Shown: positions 9,546 through 18,199 of the stretch, one piece after another
Position numbering within the stretch: position 1 is the first letter of the stretch
How the letters are laid out: the number at the start of each line of letters is the position of its first letter
Assembly (NCBI GenBank): GCA_937996625.1
Contig: CALKVA010000005.1
Span: 62,001 to 126,000 of the forward strand
DNA from: UBA5951 sp009936885
GTDB lineage: Bacteria; Pseudomonadota; Alphaproteobacteria; Puniceispirillales; Puniceispirillaceae
Direction: 5' to 3'
Length of the DNA: 64,000 nt
Position numbers and translations under genes: made by a program
The notes under the pieces: generated by a model
Told to the model about the DNA's origin: nothing
Seen by the model: the letters and a program-made list of their open reading frames with translations, nothing else
Databases searched by the model: none

Positions 9546-10511
9546 ATGAAATCCAGTCCAAGATCATTTCTGAACAGGCCTGAAGATAATATAGCAATTC
9601 GGCTAGATGGTTTGTCAAAAACCTATAAAGCGCAAGGATTGTCAAAGCCAAAAAATGCACTGAAGGATATTAATCTTGCTATACCTGCTGGATGTATTTT
9701 TGGACTTCTTGGCCCAAATGGTGCGGGTAAATCAACCTTGATAAATATACTTGCCGGAACTGTTATTAAGTCAACGGGACGTGTGACTGTGTGGGGAGAG
9801 GATTTAGACATTAACCCCAGACAATGCAGAGCTAATATTGGCATTGTACCGCAAGAATTAAATATCGATGTATTCCTAACACCACATGAATCTCTAGAAT
9901 TCACTGCTGGAATGTATAATATTCCCCGCAAGGAGCGGCTCACAAAAGAAATTCTTGAGATGGTAGGGCTTACAGAACAAAGTCATGCATACGCACGAAC
10001 ACTTTCCGGCGGAATGAAACGGCGAATGCTGGTTGCAAAAGCGATGGTGCATTCACCGCCAGTGCTTATCTTGGATGAACCTACCGCTGGTGTTGACGTG
10101 GCATTACGCCAGAAACTATGGGATAATGTGCGAAGCCTAAATGATGCGGGTGTTACAATCGTTCTTACCACCCATTACCTTGAAGAAGCAGAAGAGCTAT
10201 GTGACCATGTTGCCATTTTAAATCATGGCAAGGTTATGGTGAGTAAAACCAAATCTGATTTGCTAAAATCCTCAGGGCGAAAGGATTTAAGTGTTACCAT
10301 ACCAGAAAGTCAGCAAAACCAAGCGCTTCCAGATGAGATACAATCCTTAAATCCAATTATGACTTCTAACGGATTTACAATTAGATTTAATCCAGAAGAA
10401 ACCAGCTCTGGTGATATCTTGAAGCAAATAGGCAATGCTGGCATTCAGATAATGGATGTCAGTACCTATCAACCTGACCTTGAGGATATTTTTCTGGATC
10501 TCACCCGCTGA
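9546..10511 (+). CDS. ABC-2 type exporter ATP-binding protein (YadG/CcmA-like), no adjacent permease
   Basis: A 321-residue ABC ATPase: Walker A GPNGAGKST at 56-64, Q-loop VPQE, signature LSGGMKRRMLVAKAM, Walker B VLILDEPTAGVD and switch histidine TTHYLEEAEE. The VDVALRQKLWDNV stretch and the C-terminal extension ending QPDLEDIFLDLTR place it with ATPases that energise ABC-2 permeases of the YadG/YadH kind. No permease gene follows; the tRNA-Arg comes next. A second, complete pair of the same family is at 52125-53811 and that permease could be shared, which is only a guess. ATG 9546 is preferred to TTG 9540. Confidence 0.85.
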   Translation: MKSSPRSFLNRPEDNIAIRLDGLSKTYKAQGLSKPKNALKDINLAIPAGCIFGLLGPNGAGKSTLINILAGTVIKSTGRVTVWGEDLDINPRQCRANIGIVPQELNIDVFLTPHESLEFTAGMYNIPRKERLTKEILEMVGLTEQSHAYARTLSGGMKRRMLVAKAMVHSPPVLILDEPTAGVDVALRQKLWDNVRSLNDAGVTIVLTTHYLEEAEELCDHVAILNHGKVMVSKTKSDLLKSSGRKDLSVTIPESQQNQALPDEIQSLNPIMTSNGFTIRFNPEETSSGDILKQIGNAGIQIMDVSTYQPDLEDIFLDLTR

Positions 10512-10621
10512 TACTTATGCTTGGATGTAGGGTTTAGGAAATGCATGTACCGTTCCTATATTACTTACGCTTTATGCTGTTATAAAATTTGATTGTTCAC
10601 ATTATCAGCGGAAACGGTGTA

Positions 10622-10627
10622 TATAAT
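10622..10627 (+). promoter_or_regulatory. Probable -10 box of the tRNA-Arg gene
   Basis: TATAAT at 10622-10627 ends 10 bases before the first tRNA base (10638), a fitting distance for a tRNA transcript start. I do not see an equally good -35 hexamer at standard spacing; TTCACA lies about 20 bases upstream. Confidence 0.45.
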
Positions 10628-10637
10628 ATTCCAGTAA

Positions 10638-10714
<77 letters not shown>

Positions 10715-10815
10715 ATTTTTATAAGTTAATACAGACACTTATAGAGGTACCACCATCTCATAATACTCTTTGAAATCACGTGTGTCACACTGGTGTCACA
10801 ATAGGAGAGTGAAAT

Positions 10816-11031
10816 ATGGCCAGCATAAGAAAGCGTGGAGAGCGCTGGCATGTACAAATAAGGCGTCAAGGAACCTCCTCTATATCCAAAAGTTTTACTA
10901 CAAAAACAGACGCAAAAGCTTGGGCTTTGCAAACAGAAGCATTAGTCGAATCAGGCGGATATCAAAAAGCCGCCCATAACTTAAAAACTCTGGAATGATT
11001 GCTCGTCGAATATAGAGATGACAGACTGCGT
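10816..11031 (+). pseudogene. Tyrosine integrase remnant (N-terminal arm-binding part only)
   Basis: From the ATG at 10816 (GGAG upstream) the frame gives MASIRKRGERWHVQIRRQGT and SISKSFTTKTDAKAWALQTE, the usual arm-type DNA-binding start of phage or island tyrosine recombinases. A TGA at 10996-10998 stops it after 60 residues. The same frame continues LLVEYRDDRLR, which fits the next part of such integrases, so the stop looks like a mutation. Similarity then ends where a minus-strand gene begins. The catalytic domain is gone. Its position 102 bp after a tRNA on the same strand is typical of an island integrase. Confidence 0.7.
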
Positions 11032-11129
11032 CTTGTCTCCCCATCGTCTTTAAAGCCCAACAAGCGTGAAAGCTTGGCCTGCGATAACCCCAGCTTTTGT
11101 TGGTATTCTTTGAATGTTTCAGGGCTCAT
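10962..11129 (-). pseudogene. Truncated helix-turn-helix (XRE-like) gene
   Basis: The minus strand from ATG 11129 reads MSPETFKEYQQKLGLSQAKL then SRLLGFKDDGETRR, a good lambda-repressor-like helix-turn-helix, with an excellent AGGAGA Shine-Dalgarno 6-7 bases before the ATG. After about residue 34 the sequence turns into low-quality residues that overlap the integrase remnant on the other strand, and it stops at 10962 (55 residues). I infer that a deletion joined the two genes near 11000-11030 and removed both their downstream halves. The short DNA-binding part might still be made. Confidence 0.5.
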
Positions 11130-11189
11130 AAATATCTCCTGATAAAAATACTTGCTTTATTGTTTACTGTGTACTATTTAATAAACACC
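11130..11189. promoter_or_regulatory. Divergent promoter and possible repressor operator
   Basis: The 60 bp between the two divergent helix-turn-helix genes hold TTTATTGTTTACTGTGTACT followed by ATTTAATAAAC. The outer parts (GTTTA and TAAAC; TTTATT and AATAAA) are inverted, as expected of an operator for a self-regulating repressor. The site is inferred from symmetry and position only. Confidence 0.35.
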
Positions 11190-11540
11190 ATGACATTTGG
11201 CAAGTACATAAAATCATCTAGAGAAGCGCTTTCGCAATATAGCAAGGGATACTCAGTCAGAAAGGTTGCAGCTGCTATTGGTGTGCAGCCCTCCTACCTA
11301 AGTAAGGTAGAGCGAGACTTGGTAGCACCACCATCCGAGGCAAAGATCATAGCACTCGCACATGAATTAGAAGAGGACCCGGATATGCTTCTAGCAATGG
11401 CAGGCAAAGTATCTTCTGACCTTCAGGAGGTAATTATGAGACGTCCACAGCTATTTGCCAGCGTTATCCGAGAGCTTAAAACTCAGCCTGACCATGCTTT
11501 ATTAAGCCTCGTTCGAGAAGTTAAAGATGGTGATTGGTAA
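11190..11540 (+). CDS. XRE-family transcriptional regulator
   Basis: A 116-residue protein starting MTFGKYIKSSREALSQYSKG. An N-terminal helix-turn-helix domain covers about residues 5-70 (YSVRKVAAAIGVQPSYLSKVE), followed by an alpha-helical tail. APPSEAKIIALAHELEEDPD is typical of XRE regulators carried by phages and integrative elements. I chose the ATG at 11190, since the frame upstream covers the divergent promoter. It appears intact and may be the last working regulator of the decayed island. Its stop lies 10 bp before a broken small gene, suggesting an old operon. Confidence 0.75.
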   Translation: MTFGKYIKSSREALSQYSKGYSVRKVAAAIGVQPSYLSKVERDLVAPPSEAKIIALAHELEEDPDMLLAMAGKVSSDLQEVIMRRPQLFASVIRELKTQPDHALLSLVREVKDGDW

Positions 11541-11550
11541 GGAGATTAAA

Positions 11551-11691
11551 ATGATATACTTAAAGGACGACAAACTAACTATTAGCTTTCCAGAGCTACA
11601 CCCCAATGCTGGCGTTTCTATAGACCTTCAGCGGACTCTATGACTACCTGATGATAGAGAAACCAAACACATCCATCCAGTCGTCATTTAA
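11551..11691 (+). pseudogene. Broken small gene behind the XRE regulator
   Basis: A GGAG Shine-Dalgarno and ATG at 11551 start MIYLKDDKLTISFPELHPNA and then GVSIDLQRTL, where TGA at 11641-11643 stops the frame after 30 residues. The same frame goes on LPDDRETKHIHPVVI to TAA. The run SIDLQRTL-stop-LPDD resembles, from memory, a family of small hypothetical proteins with QRTLR(I/V)PDD; an Arg codon changed to TGA would explain it. Function unknown. Confidence 0.4.
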
Positions 11692-11761
11692 TATCAACGT
11701 AATTTCTAAGTACTTCTCTAACTACAAAGATGAAGTCAGACGATGGTGCGATGAAAGTTAG
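11651..11761 (+). CDS. Small ORF in the decayed island
   Basis: ATG at 11651 gives 36 residues (MIEKPNTSIQSSFNINVISK, then YFSNYKDEVRRWCDES). It is open further upstream in the same frame (GLYDYL before the Met), so it may be the tail of a longer broken gene. It overlaps the next small gene by 11 bp. I do not recognise the family. Confidence 0.25.
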   Translation: MIEKPNTSIQSSFNINVISKYFSNYKDEVRRWCDES

Positions 11762-11942
11762 AACTAAGGACTGTTATGTCTGTAATGAAGCAAAGGAAGT
11801 CCTGTATCGGTGTCGATACGACGATTTGAAGGATTGGGTTAATCGAGCAGGTGTCAGCTAGGACAAGCTTCTTGGAAAACCAGACCATATTGTCAAATCA
11901 ATTTTAGAGGCGTCTAATCTTATTGGCAGTGGAATTAAATAG
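11751..11942 (+). pseudogene. Broken zinc-binding-type small gene
   Basis: ATG 11751 gives MKVRTKDCYVCNEAKEVLYR followed by CRYDDLKDWV, a Cys-x2-Cys start with LYRCRYD that resembles small hypothetical zinc proteins whose second Cys pair should follow. Instead the frame reads NRAGVS, TAG at 11859-11861, then DKLLGKPDHIVKSILEASNL to TAG at 11942. The second Cys pair is missing and there is an internal stop, so I read it as decayed. Confidence 0.4.
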
Positions 11943-12043
11943 CATTGAACAGAGAATGTTAAACATAATAATCGCGGGTTCCATTATCAAAGTTCAAACA
12001 GGTCAGTCCTAGCCGATGGGCAGGTTCACCCTTTCTGGATCGC

Positions 12044-13855
12044 TCAGGCGGCCTGCTCTGACTGTTGCAATGTCCAGAGATTGAGATAGCGCCCGTTTTG
12101 CTTCAGCAACTCGTTATGCGTACCAGTTTCTACTACTGTACCCTTTTCAAGCACTAGGATCCTGTTAGCCTTCTGCACGGTAGAAAGGCGATGGGCAATC
12201 ATGATCACGGTTCTGCCTTGGCCAGCGCGTTCAAGCGCTTCCTGAATTTCATGCTCCGTCTCACTGTCGAGTGCGCTGGTAGCCTCATCCAGCAGAAGGA
12301 TCGGCGGATCCTTTAACAGCGTCCTTGCGATTCCAACCCGCTGCTTTTCGCCGCCAGACAGTTTCAGTCCACGCTCGCCGACGTGTGTCTGATAGGTGTC
12401 GGGCAACGACATGATAAAATCATGGATCTGTGAATCCTTTGCGGCCTTGATGACCTCGTCGCAAGTGGCGTGCTCACGCCCATAGGCGATGTTGTAATAA
12501 ATGGTGTCATTGAATAGCACTGTGTCCTGCGGAACCACGCCAATGAACTGGTGCAGACTGTTCTGAGTAACATCCCGCACATCCTGCCCGTCAATAAAGA
12601 CCGCCCCCCCAGTAACGTCATAAAATCGGAACAGAAGACGGCCGATTGTCGACTTTCCTGACCCTGATGGACCTACGATGGCGATGGTCTGCCCAGCGGG
12701 GATATCAACACTGAAATCCTTGAGGATTGGCCGCTCCTGATCATATGAAAAACTGACCGCTTCAAACTTCACACCGCCCTGCGCGATTTGTAGCTGCGAT
12801 GCCTTCAGGCTATCCTGAACCTCCGGTGGTTCATCCAGCAGGTCGAACATCTGCCGCATGTCTACCAGCGCCTGCCTAATTTCACGATAAACCGTACCAA
12901 GGAAATTCAACGGCATGGTAATCTGGATCATGTAGGCATTCACAAGAACAAAATCGCCGATGGTTAGTTCGCCTGCCTGAACACCAATGGCGGCAAGCAA
13001 CATCACGACCACAAGCCCAGCCGTGATCAGGACAGCCTGACCAAAATTCAGAAAAGTAAGCGTGTAGCTTGTTTTGAGAGCCGCCGCCTCGTATCTGGCC
13101 ATGGCCTCGTCATAGCGAGCAGCCTCACGACCCGCCGCACCGAAATATTTCACAGTTTCAAAATTCAGCATACTGTCAACCGCCTTCTGGTTAGCGTCCG
13201 TATCCTGTTCGTTCATTTTGCGGCGTAGCTTTACGCGCCACTCCGTGATTGCAAAGGTGAACCAAACATAGACAGAGATTGTGGCAAGGATAATGCCGAT
13301 GTATCGCCAATCCTGAAGTTTCCAGAAGATGGCAGCGCCGATCAGAACCAGTTCAAGGACCAGAGGTCCAGTCGAAAACACCAGATAACGAAGCAGGAAT
13401 TCGACGCCTTTTACCCCACGCTCGATGATCCGGCTAAGGCCACCAGTCTTGCGGGTAATGTGAAAACGCATTGACAGCCGGTGTATGTGTCGGAAGGTCT
13501 CTAGCGCAAGGCGGCGCAGGGCGCGCTGGGCAACCTTTGCGAAAAGGGCGTCGCGAATCTGCTGAAAGCCGTTTGTAGCTATGCGTGCCATGCCATAGGC
13601 AATTGTTAGACCGATGGCGCCAAGCGCAAACTCCGGCAACCCACTACCCGCCAAATCGTCGACAGCCCATGCCTGAAGAATGGGCGAGAGGATCGCTACA
13701 CATTTCGCTGCAACCAGCGCCAGCAGGGCCAGAACCACGCGGGTCCGAAGGTCAAAATTGTTTACAGGCCAAATAAACGGCAAAATGCGTTTCACTGTGC
13801 GCCAGGCGGCCCTGCCTTCAGTTTGCAGCGATGAATGCTTTCGGTTGACGGACAC
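12044..13855 (-). CDS. Atm1/HMT1-type ABC exporter (fused permease and ATPase)
   Basis: About 603 residues: a six-helix ABC permease domain (roughly 20-330), then an ATPase with Walker A GPSGSGKST, signature LSGGEKQR and Walker B ILLLDEATSALDSE. HRLSMRFHITRKTGGLSRII and NFETVKYFGAAGREAARYDE are hallmarks of Atm1/ABCB7 half-transporters, which export glutathione-linked sulfur or metal compounds and act as homodimers. Base use is unlike its neighbours: 33 G+C in 60 bases at 12241-12300 against 19 in 60 at 7021-7080 in polA, with many GC-ending codons. It lies just past a decayed tRNA-linked island, so recent transfer is likely. GTG 13855 has AAGGTGG 10 bases upstream; TTG 13879 is an alternative start. 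Confidence 0.88.
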   Translation of the reverse strand: MSVNRKHSSLQTEGRAAWRTVKRILPFIWPVNNFDLRTRVVLALLALVAAKCVAILSPILQAWAVDDLAGSGLPEFALGAIGLTIAYGMARIATNGFQQIRDALFAKVAQRALRRLALETFRHIHRLSMRFHITRKTGGLSRIIERGVKGVEFLLRYLVFSTGPLVLELVLIGAAIFWKLQDWRYIGIILATISVYVWFTFAITEWRVKLRRKMNEQDTDANQKAVDSMLNFETVKYFGAAGREAARYDEAMARYEAAALKTSYTLTFLNFGQAVLITAGLVVVMLLAAIGVQAGELTIGDFVLVNAYMIQITMPLNFLGTVYREIRQALVDMRQMFDLLDEPPEVQDSLKASQLQIAQGGVKFEAVSFSYDQERPILKDFSVDIPAGQTIAIVGPSGSGKSTIGRLLFRFYDVTGGAVFIDGQDVRDVTQNSLHQFIGVVPQDTVLFNDTIYYNIAYGREHATCDEVIKAAKDSQIHDFIMSLPDTYQTHVGERGLKLSGGEKQRVGIARTLLKDPPILLLDEATSALDSETEHEIQEALERAGQGRTVIMIAHRLSTVQKANRILVLEKGTVVETGTHNELLKQNGRYLNLWTLQQSEQAA

Positions 13856-13983
13856 TAGAGTTGAACCACCTTTTGACAATCAGAATTTATCTGCTGTCAT
13901 CGCTATGTTAAATCGATTTCAGAAGCTTCTAATAGAATGACTTCTGTCTAATAACGTTCATAAAAATATATAGCCAAATCTAT

Positions 13984-14715
13984 CTATTTAGGCCAAATAC
14001 GTCTCCCTGCATGCGGACTACCAGGAGCATGCGTTACATATTCTAGTACATGTCTACCATGCCAATTCTCACCTCTATCTGCCTCCATAAACCGATGCTC
14101 AAAGCTATATTCTTCTTCATCCATTTCTGCAAACTCCCATAACACACCATGTTTTGCCCATCCTGAAATCGACAAAAACTTGCGGCCTCTTATCATGCCG
14201 CGTGTAACTGGCAACCTGGGGAAACGTTCTCCACGATACCATTTCGCTAATTCTATATCATCCCGAATACCATCCACGTTATAGCTTCCAAACTGCATAG
14301 CAGGTGCGCCACCCGTTCCTATGGGTTGTTTATGTAGTTCAGGGCCATTTATCATTTCTTCTTCAATAAAAACTGCAGAGCGATAATTTGTACGCATGGA
14401 AAGATAAACGGGGTGTTCTTTTTCCATCGCTTCCAATGCGTTATTAGGTCCAAAAAATATAGAAGGAGTATTCGCTGAGGTCAAAACCAAATTTTCCTGT
14501 CCTGGAGGTACAGAAAGATCTTTCACCTCTTTTCTTGCAGGGGCACCCTTGATATAACGCGTTTCAGGATGCGGAACTATATCATAATGCGCTACCCAAC
14601 TCACACCATTCTGGGATTGTAAATCAGGGAAAAAAACTCCGTGAAGCCAGCTACATAGCTTATCTTTATCCTTGTTGTTGATATCAAACCATTCAGCGCG
14701 TAAAATCTCAGCCAT
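13984..14715 (-). CDS. Hypothetical protein, possible tandem alpha/beta-barrel fold
   Basis: A 243-residue protein of unknown function without signal peptide or membrane segment. It seems to hold two similar halves: ILRAEWFDINNKDKDKLCSW with the following GVSWVAHYDIV, and AMQFGSYNVDGIRDDIELAK with WYRGERFPRLP and LSISGWAKHGVLWEFAEM. Each pairs an initial strand, a helix with a conserved W-x(n)-P segment and a later strand, which suggests a tandem dimeric alpha/beta-barrel (EthD/ABM-like). That is inference. It follows the serine hydrolase gene by 52 bp on the same strand, so the two probably form one transcript. Confidence 0.6.
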   Translation of the reverse strand: MAEILRAEWFDINNKDKDKLCSWLHGVFFPDLQSQNGVSWVAHYDIVPHPETRYIKGAPARKEVKDLSVPPGQENLVLTSANTPSIFFGPNNALEAMEKEHPVYLSMRTNYRSAVFIEEEMINGPELHKQPIGTGGAPAMQFGSYNVDGIRDDIELAKWYRGERFPRLPVTRGMIRGRKFLSISGWAKHGVLWEFAEMDEEEYSFEHRFMEADRGENWHGRHVLEYVTHAPGSPHAGRRIWPK

Positions 14716-14767
14716 TTTTAGCCCTTTTATGTAAGTTTGAAGATTATTTCACGAGAGCAGTAGTGAT

Positions 14768-15919
14768 TTAAAAACCTGCATCTCCAGCGGCAGCTCGTGT
14801 CAATAGCCTACTACGCTCACCAATACCAGCGCCCTCACATTGGAAATTAGTGGCATAACTAAAGGACAGATTTTTTTCTCGATCGCAAAATCCAATCGCT
14901 CCTCCAGAGCCAAACTTTCCAAAAGCGGATGGGTTATCCCCCATAGGAATATAGTATGGGCTATTTTTTTCAAAGCCAAGCCCCATTCTGAGATTCCAGC
15001 CAGTCATATAACATTTGCCTTCCCACACTAATCTTGACGCTCGTTCAACCGCAGCTTCACTTAATATTCTAACGCCATTCACTTGCCCGCCACCCGCTAA
15101 TGCAGCATAAATTGTAGCAACTCCACGTGCATTTCCATGTCCACCAAATGCGGGGAAAATCCCCTTCCTTATATGCTCTGAGTTAAGAAAGTCTCCTGTT
15201 TCAGGCTTACCAGACCAAGCCCTATGAAGGTTAGAGTTTGGGTCAGAACCCATTGCCCAGAATGCATTTTCCTTATTCAAATGCATGTCGCTTAGGAGTT
15301 TAGTCTCACGATCTGTCAAACCTATTTGGTATTCTGCATTTAAGGGCACAGCGATCTCATCCCGTATGAATTGACCAACATTTTTACCAGTCACGTGACG
15401 TATAACTTCTCCTAGGATAAAACCAATATTAACAGTGTTATACCCACCGTTTGTACCAGCTTCAAAGGCTGGAGCTTGAGCTGCAATAGCTGCAGATTGC
15501 TTCTCATAACTGTACCAATCAGACGGATTTGCACTGTCGGAAAAGATTGCGCCACATTCGTGTCCCAATACATGAGCAACTGTTATTTTTTCCTTCCCCG
15601 CCTGGCCAAATTCCTCCCAATAATTGCAAACGGGCGCATCTAAATCAATTAACCCTCTATCTGAGAGGATATGGGCTGAAATAGAACAGATAGATTTTGC
15701 CACTGAATTCATCAGTACAATCGTATTCTCATCCCATAAATTTGTTTTTTGTAGATCTTTATATCCACCCCATAAATCTACCACTTTTTCTCCATCTTTA
15801 TACACACAAACACAAGCGCCAAGCTCATTGCGTTGCTCGAAATTTTGAATAAAAATTTCTTTTACTTGTTCAAATTTAGAGTCGCAATATCCGCTGACTT
15901 GAGGTTCATTCTTAGACAT
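14768..15919 (-). CDS. Serine hydrolase of the class C beta-lactamase/EstB family
   Basis: The 383-residue protein has the S-x-x-K catalytic motif SVAK at 72-75 inside VLMNSVAKSICSISAHIL, the Tyr motif in GGYNTVNIGFILGEV, and a late GSGGAIGFCD stretch in place of the KTG motif. This is the pattern of EstB-type esterases and class C-like hydrolases. No signal peptide is seen, so it is probably cytosolic and acts on an ester or amide rather than on an antibiotic. ATG 15919 (GGA upstream) is preferred to GTG 15946. Confidence 0.82.
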   Translation of the reverse strand: MSKNEPQVSGYCDSKFEQVKEIFIQNFEQRNELGACVCVYKDGEKVVDLWGGYKDLQKTNLWDENTIVLMNSVAKSICSISAHILSDRGLIDLDAPVCNYWEEFGQAGKEKITVAHVLGHECGAIFSDSANPSDWYSYEKQSAAIAAQAPAFEAGTNGGYNTVNIGFILGEVIRHVTGKNVGQFIRDEIAVPLNAEYQIGLTDRETKLLSDMHLNKENAFWAMGSDPNSNLHRAWSGKPETGDFLNSEHIRKGIFPAFGGHGNARGVATIYAALAGGGQVNGVRILSEAAVERASRLVWEGKCYMTGWNLRMGLGFEKNSPYYIPMGDNPSAFGKFGSGGAIGFCDREKNLSFSYATNFQCEGAGIGERSRLLTRAAAGDAGF

Positions 15920-15992
15920 ATAATTGTTTCCGTTAAAGTTATTCACTTCTCTATGCTATCATAAACTTTTAACAAGATGTAGATTTGTAATT

Positions 15993-16196
15993 TTATAAAA
16001 AATAACGAGGCACCAAACCAATTGATAAATAGTGAACATTGAGTTTACCCCAGCGGTAAGAATCTTTCCAACTAACTAGCCTATTTACTGGTTTATCAAA
16101 AAACGTCTGTGGCTCTTGGTCTTCAACGATATGGGCATGTGACAAAATTTTGCTTGCTTCTTTGTCGGATAAGGGTGCTTTAAATTTGAGAAATAA
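15993..16196 (-). pseudogene. C-terminal remnant of an unidentified protein
   Basis: The minus strand is open for 67 codons from a TGA at 16197-16199 to TAA at 15993-15995 and has no ATG. It reads LFLKFKAPLSDKEASKILSH, then AHIVEDQEPQTFFDKPVNRL, then VSWKDSYRWGKLNVHYLSIG. The balanced composition with several Trp, Tyr and charged residues looks like true protein rather than a chance frame. I read it as the end of a gene whose front has been lost or replaced by the methyltransferase gene starting at 16217. Family not recognised. Confidence 0.4.
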
Positions 16197-16216
16197 TCAG
16201 TGTTGGGTTTACCAAA

Positions 16217-16855
16217 TTGTATTGTAGAGTTTGTCATTCGAATAGAGTTGAGATATTTGCAGTAATAGATTCTAAAACATATTGGCAATGCGTATATTGT
16301 TCTGCTAAATTTCTGGATGAAGTACATTTTTTATCGCAAGATGAAGAGCGCGCGCATTATTGCACGCATGAGAATGTAATCGGCGACCATAATTATCGTA
16401 CATTTTTATCTAAGCTTTACACACCCTTAAGACACATATTATCAACACATAAAATAGGCCTTGATTACGGATGTGGTCCTGGGCCAGCACTTTGCGCTAT
16501 GCTAGAAGAAGATGGATATGAGATGCACAAATTTGACCCCTTTTTCTACCCTAACAAAACTTTATTTTCCAAACGATTTGATTTTATTACTTGTAGCGAA
16601 ACGGTAGAGCATTTTTATGATCCATTTAGTGAGTTTGAGTTACTTGACAAAATGCTAAATCCATCAGGTATCCTTGGTATCATGACAAATTTTCTAACTG
16701 ATAATTCGCTGTTTGAGAATTGGTATTATCGCCGTGATCCTACCCATGTTGTTTTTTACGCCAAAACTACCTTTCAAATAATTGCCAAACAAAGAGGCTG
16801 GATTTGCGAGTTTCCAGATAATAATATTGCCCTATTAATCAAACCTTATTTATAG
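16217..16855 (+). CDS. Class I SAM-dependent methyltransferase with N-terminal zinc ribbon
   Basis: The 212-residue protein begins with a four-Cys ribbon (YCRVCHSN and WQCVYCSAKF), then has the SAM motif LDYGCGPGPALCAML at about 82-96, an acidic loop HKFDPFFYP and ITCSETVEHFYDPFSEFELL with the post-II motif. This resembles the methyltransferases often annotated next to sugar or surface genes; the substrate is unknown. The start is TTG 16217: an in-frame TGA at 16187-16189 limits extension and no ATG precedes the Cys ribbon. It lies between two minus-strand coding remnants and may have been inserted there. Confidence 0.78.
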   Translation: MYCRVCHSNRVEIFAVIDSKTYWQCVYCSAKFLDEVHFLSQDEERAHYCTHENVIGDHNYRTFLSKLYTPLRHILSTHKIGLDYGCGPGPALCAMLEEDGYEMHKFDPFFYPNKTLFSKRFDFITCSETVEHFYDPFSEFELLDKMLNPSGILGIMTNFLTDNSLFENWYYRRDPTHVVFYAKTTFQIIAKQRGWICEFPDNNIALLIKPYL

Positions 16856-16984
16856 TAGGGCCGCTCTTTTATATTCAGACCATAGCGCCGTGCGTTCCGA
16901 ACTCTGGCAAAAACGCACCACAAACTCAACAATTTCTTCGATAAAAACCAAGCCCTTAATTGCCACCAGTATATAGCTTTCAGG
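16850..16984 (-). other. Possible coding remnant
   Basis: An open minus-strand stretch of 44 codons with no start reads PESYILVAIKGLVFIEEIVE, FVVRFCQSSERTALWSEYKR, then AALL and TAA at 16850-16852. It has a protein-like composition and overlaps the stop of the methyltransferase gene. The rest of the gap to 17190 is AT-rich and shows nothing I can name. Confidence 0.25.
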
Positions 16985-17190
16985 TTAATTTTTGTCTAAC
17001 ACTTAACTAACAGACACACTGATACAATATCTTTAACAAATCAGAATTCATCTTGTTTATGAAATAATATTTTTATTCTATTTTAATCATGCTTAGGCTT
17101 TAACCTGCCATATTTCAAAACAGATTTTTTAAAAATAGTGTTATTAAGGTTAGAAATGATTTTTGTAATTTTAGCAGAACGTTAAACTAA

Positions 17191-17640
17191 CTACCTATCC
17201 TCCAGCGCCTCAAGCAAAAGCATTATCCTCTCGCTTACCGCTGACTCCTCAAAGCTTTCTTGAATGCACCCATCATCCTTTAACCATGGGAGTTTATAAT
17301 TTGTAAAAATCTCTCCCTTGGGCTCAAAAGACGTCGCATTATCAAATACGCCAACAACAAACATAACCATGCCAGGAAATGCTTCTGCTACTGAAGAAAT
17401 GCGACACCCGCAGTCAGCACAGAAATGATTTATCACCTGCATGCCACTACCGCCAATAAACTCATATGCTTTGGTTTCTCCAACAACTGAGACTTCTTCA
17501 TCAGCATACATTGCCACAAGTGCCACAGCCCCAAATAAAGTTCTGCATCGCCCACAATTACACATAGAGACCAGCATTGGATCCAAATCTGTCTCTAATT
17601 TTATTTTTCCACAATGGCAACCGCCGGTATGCTTACTCAA
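17191..17640 (-). CDS. GFA/CENP-V family zinc protein
   Basis: A 149-residue protein with the zinc-binding pattern of the GFA family: GGCHCGKI at 6-13, CNCGRC at 28-33 and HFCADCGCRI at about 72-81. The fold is that of glutathione-dependent formaldehyde-activating enzyme (Gfa), but most members have no proven reaction, so no symbol is given. It is alone on its strand. A second family member is cut by the window end at 63727. Confidence 0.85.
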   Translation of the reverse strand: MSKHTGGCHCGKIKLETDLDPMLVSMCNCGRCRTLFGAVALVAMYADEEVSVVGETKAYEFIGGSGMQVINHFCADCGCRISSVAEAFPGMVMFVVGVFDNATSFEPKGEIFTNYKLPWLKDDGCIQESFEESAVSERIMLLLEALEDR

Positions 17641-18199
17641 AATATTACTTCCTTTTTGCTCAATCTGAATGAGGGATGTTTTGCTATTTGGCCTTTTATT
17701 AAAAAATAACTAATAATTAGCTTTTCACCTAATGAAAATATTAATTTTTTTTAATAAATAAATTTGTATTTTCTCAAATAAACTAGCTATCGTTAATTAT
17801 GATCTCTGTTTACAGTAGATTGTTACTTTCTGGGGGAAAGTAGGAAAGGGGTGGTTTTCGGACTGCCCTTTTTTTAAATTAGGTGCACCAAAATTTGCAT
17901 CACACATGGCAATTCTAAGCACTACGCCGAAGAAGCTAAGAATTGTATTAAAATTATGCGATTACTTTTCTCCCTAAATGACGTTCCAAAAAGTAGAAAT
18001 AACGAGGGGATAGCTTAACCGCTATACCCTTTATGTTAAAGGTAAAATAGCACCAACCAAAGTGATGGCAGGCTCTACACAAAAAGTCACCAAAATAGTT
18101 GGGATTATTTGGGCAGGCCCGAGTTAGGGGTATCTAAATAGTCAAATTTATGTATAACCAAGCACTTAACTCCCCGTCCTATTTCATACAGAGAATCAT
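17641..18199. other. Intergenic region with no recognisable gene
   Basis: This 559-bp stretch separates the divergent GFA and SulP genes. The part near 17690-17790 is very AT-rich. Two hairpins and a T run are at 17825-17875 (own entry). Short open frames on the plus strand between 17890 and 18120 are broken by stops in every frame, and none resembles a family I know. Confidence 0.5.
17825..17875 (+). terminator. Two hairpins followed by a T run (small-RNA end or terminator)
   Basis: ACTTTC at 17825-17830 pairs with GAAAGT at 17836-17841 around a TGGGG loop. AAAGGG at 17845-17850 then pairs with CCCTTT at 17866-17871, and the run of seven T ends at 17875. The layout fits an intrinsic terminator on the plus strand, yet no plus-strand gene lies before it (GFA reads away), so a short non-coding transcript is possible. 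Confidence 0.35.

Noticed and set aside
11551..11942. Toxin-antitoxin module behind the XRE regulator
   Set aside because: The small genes carry internal stops and no toxin family is recognisable, so I report them as remnants.
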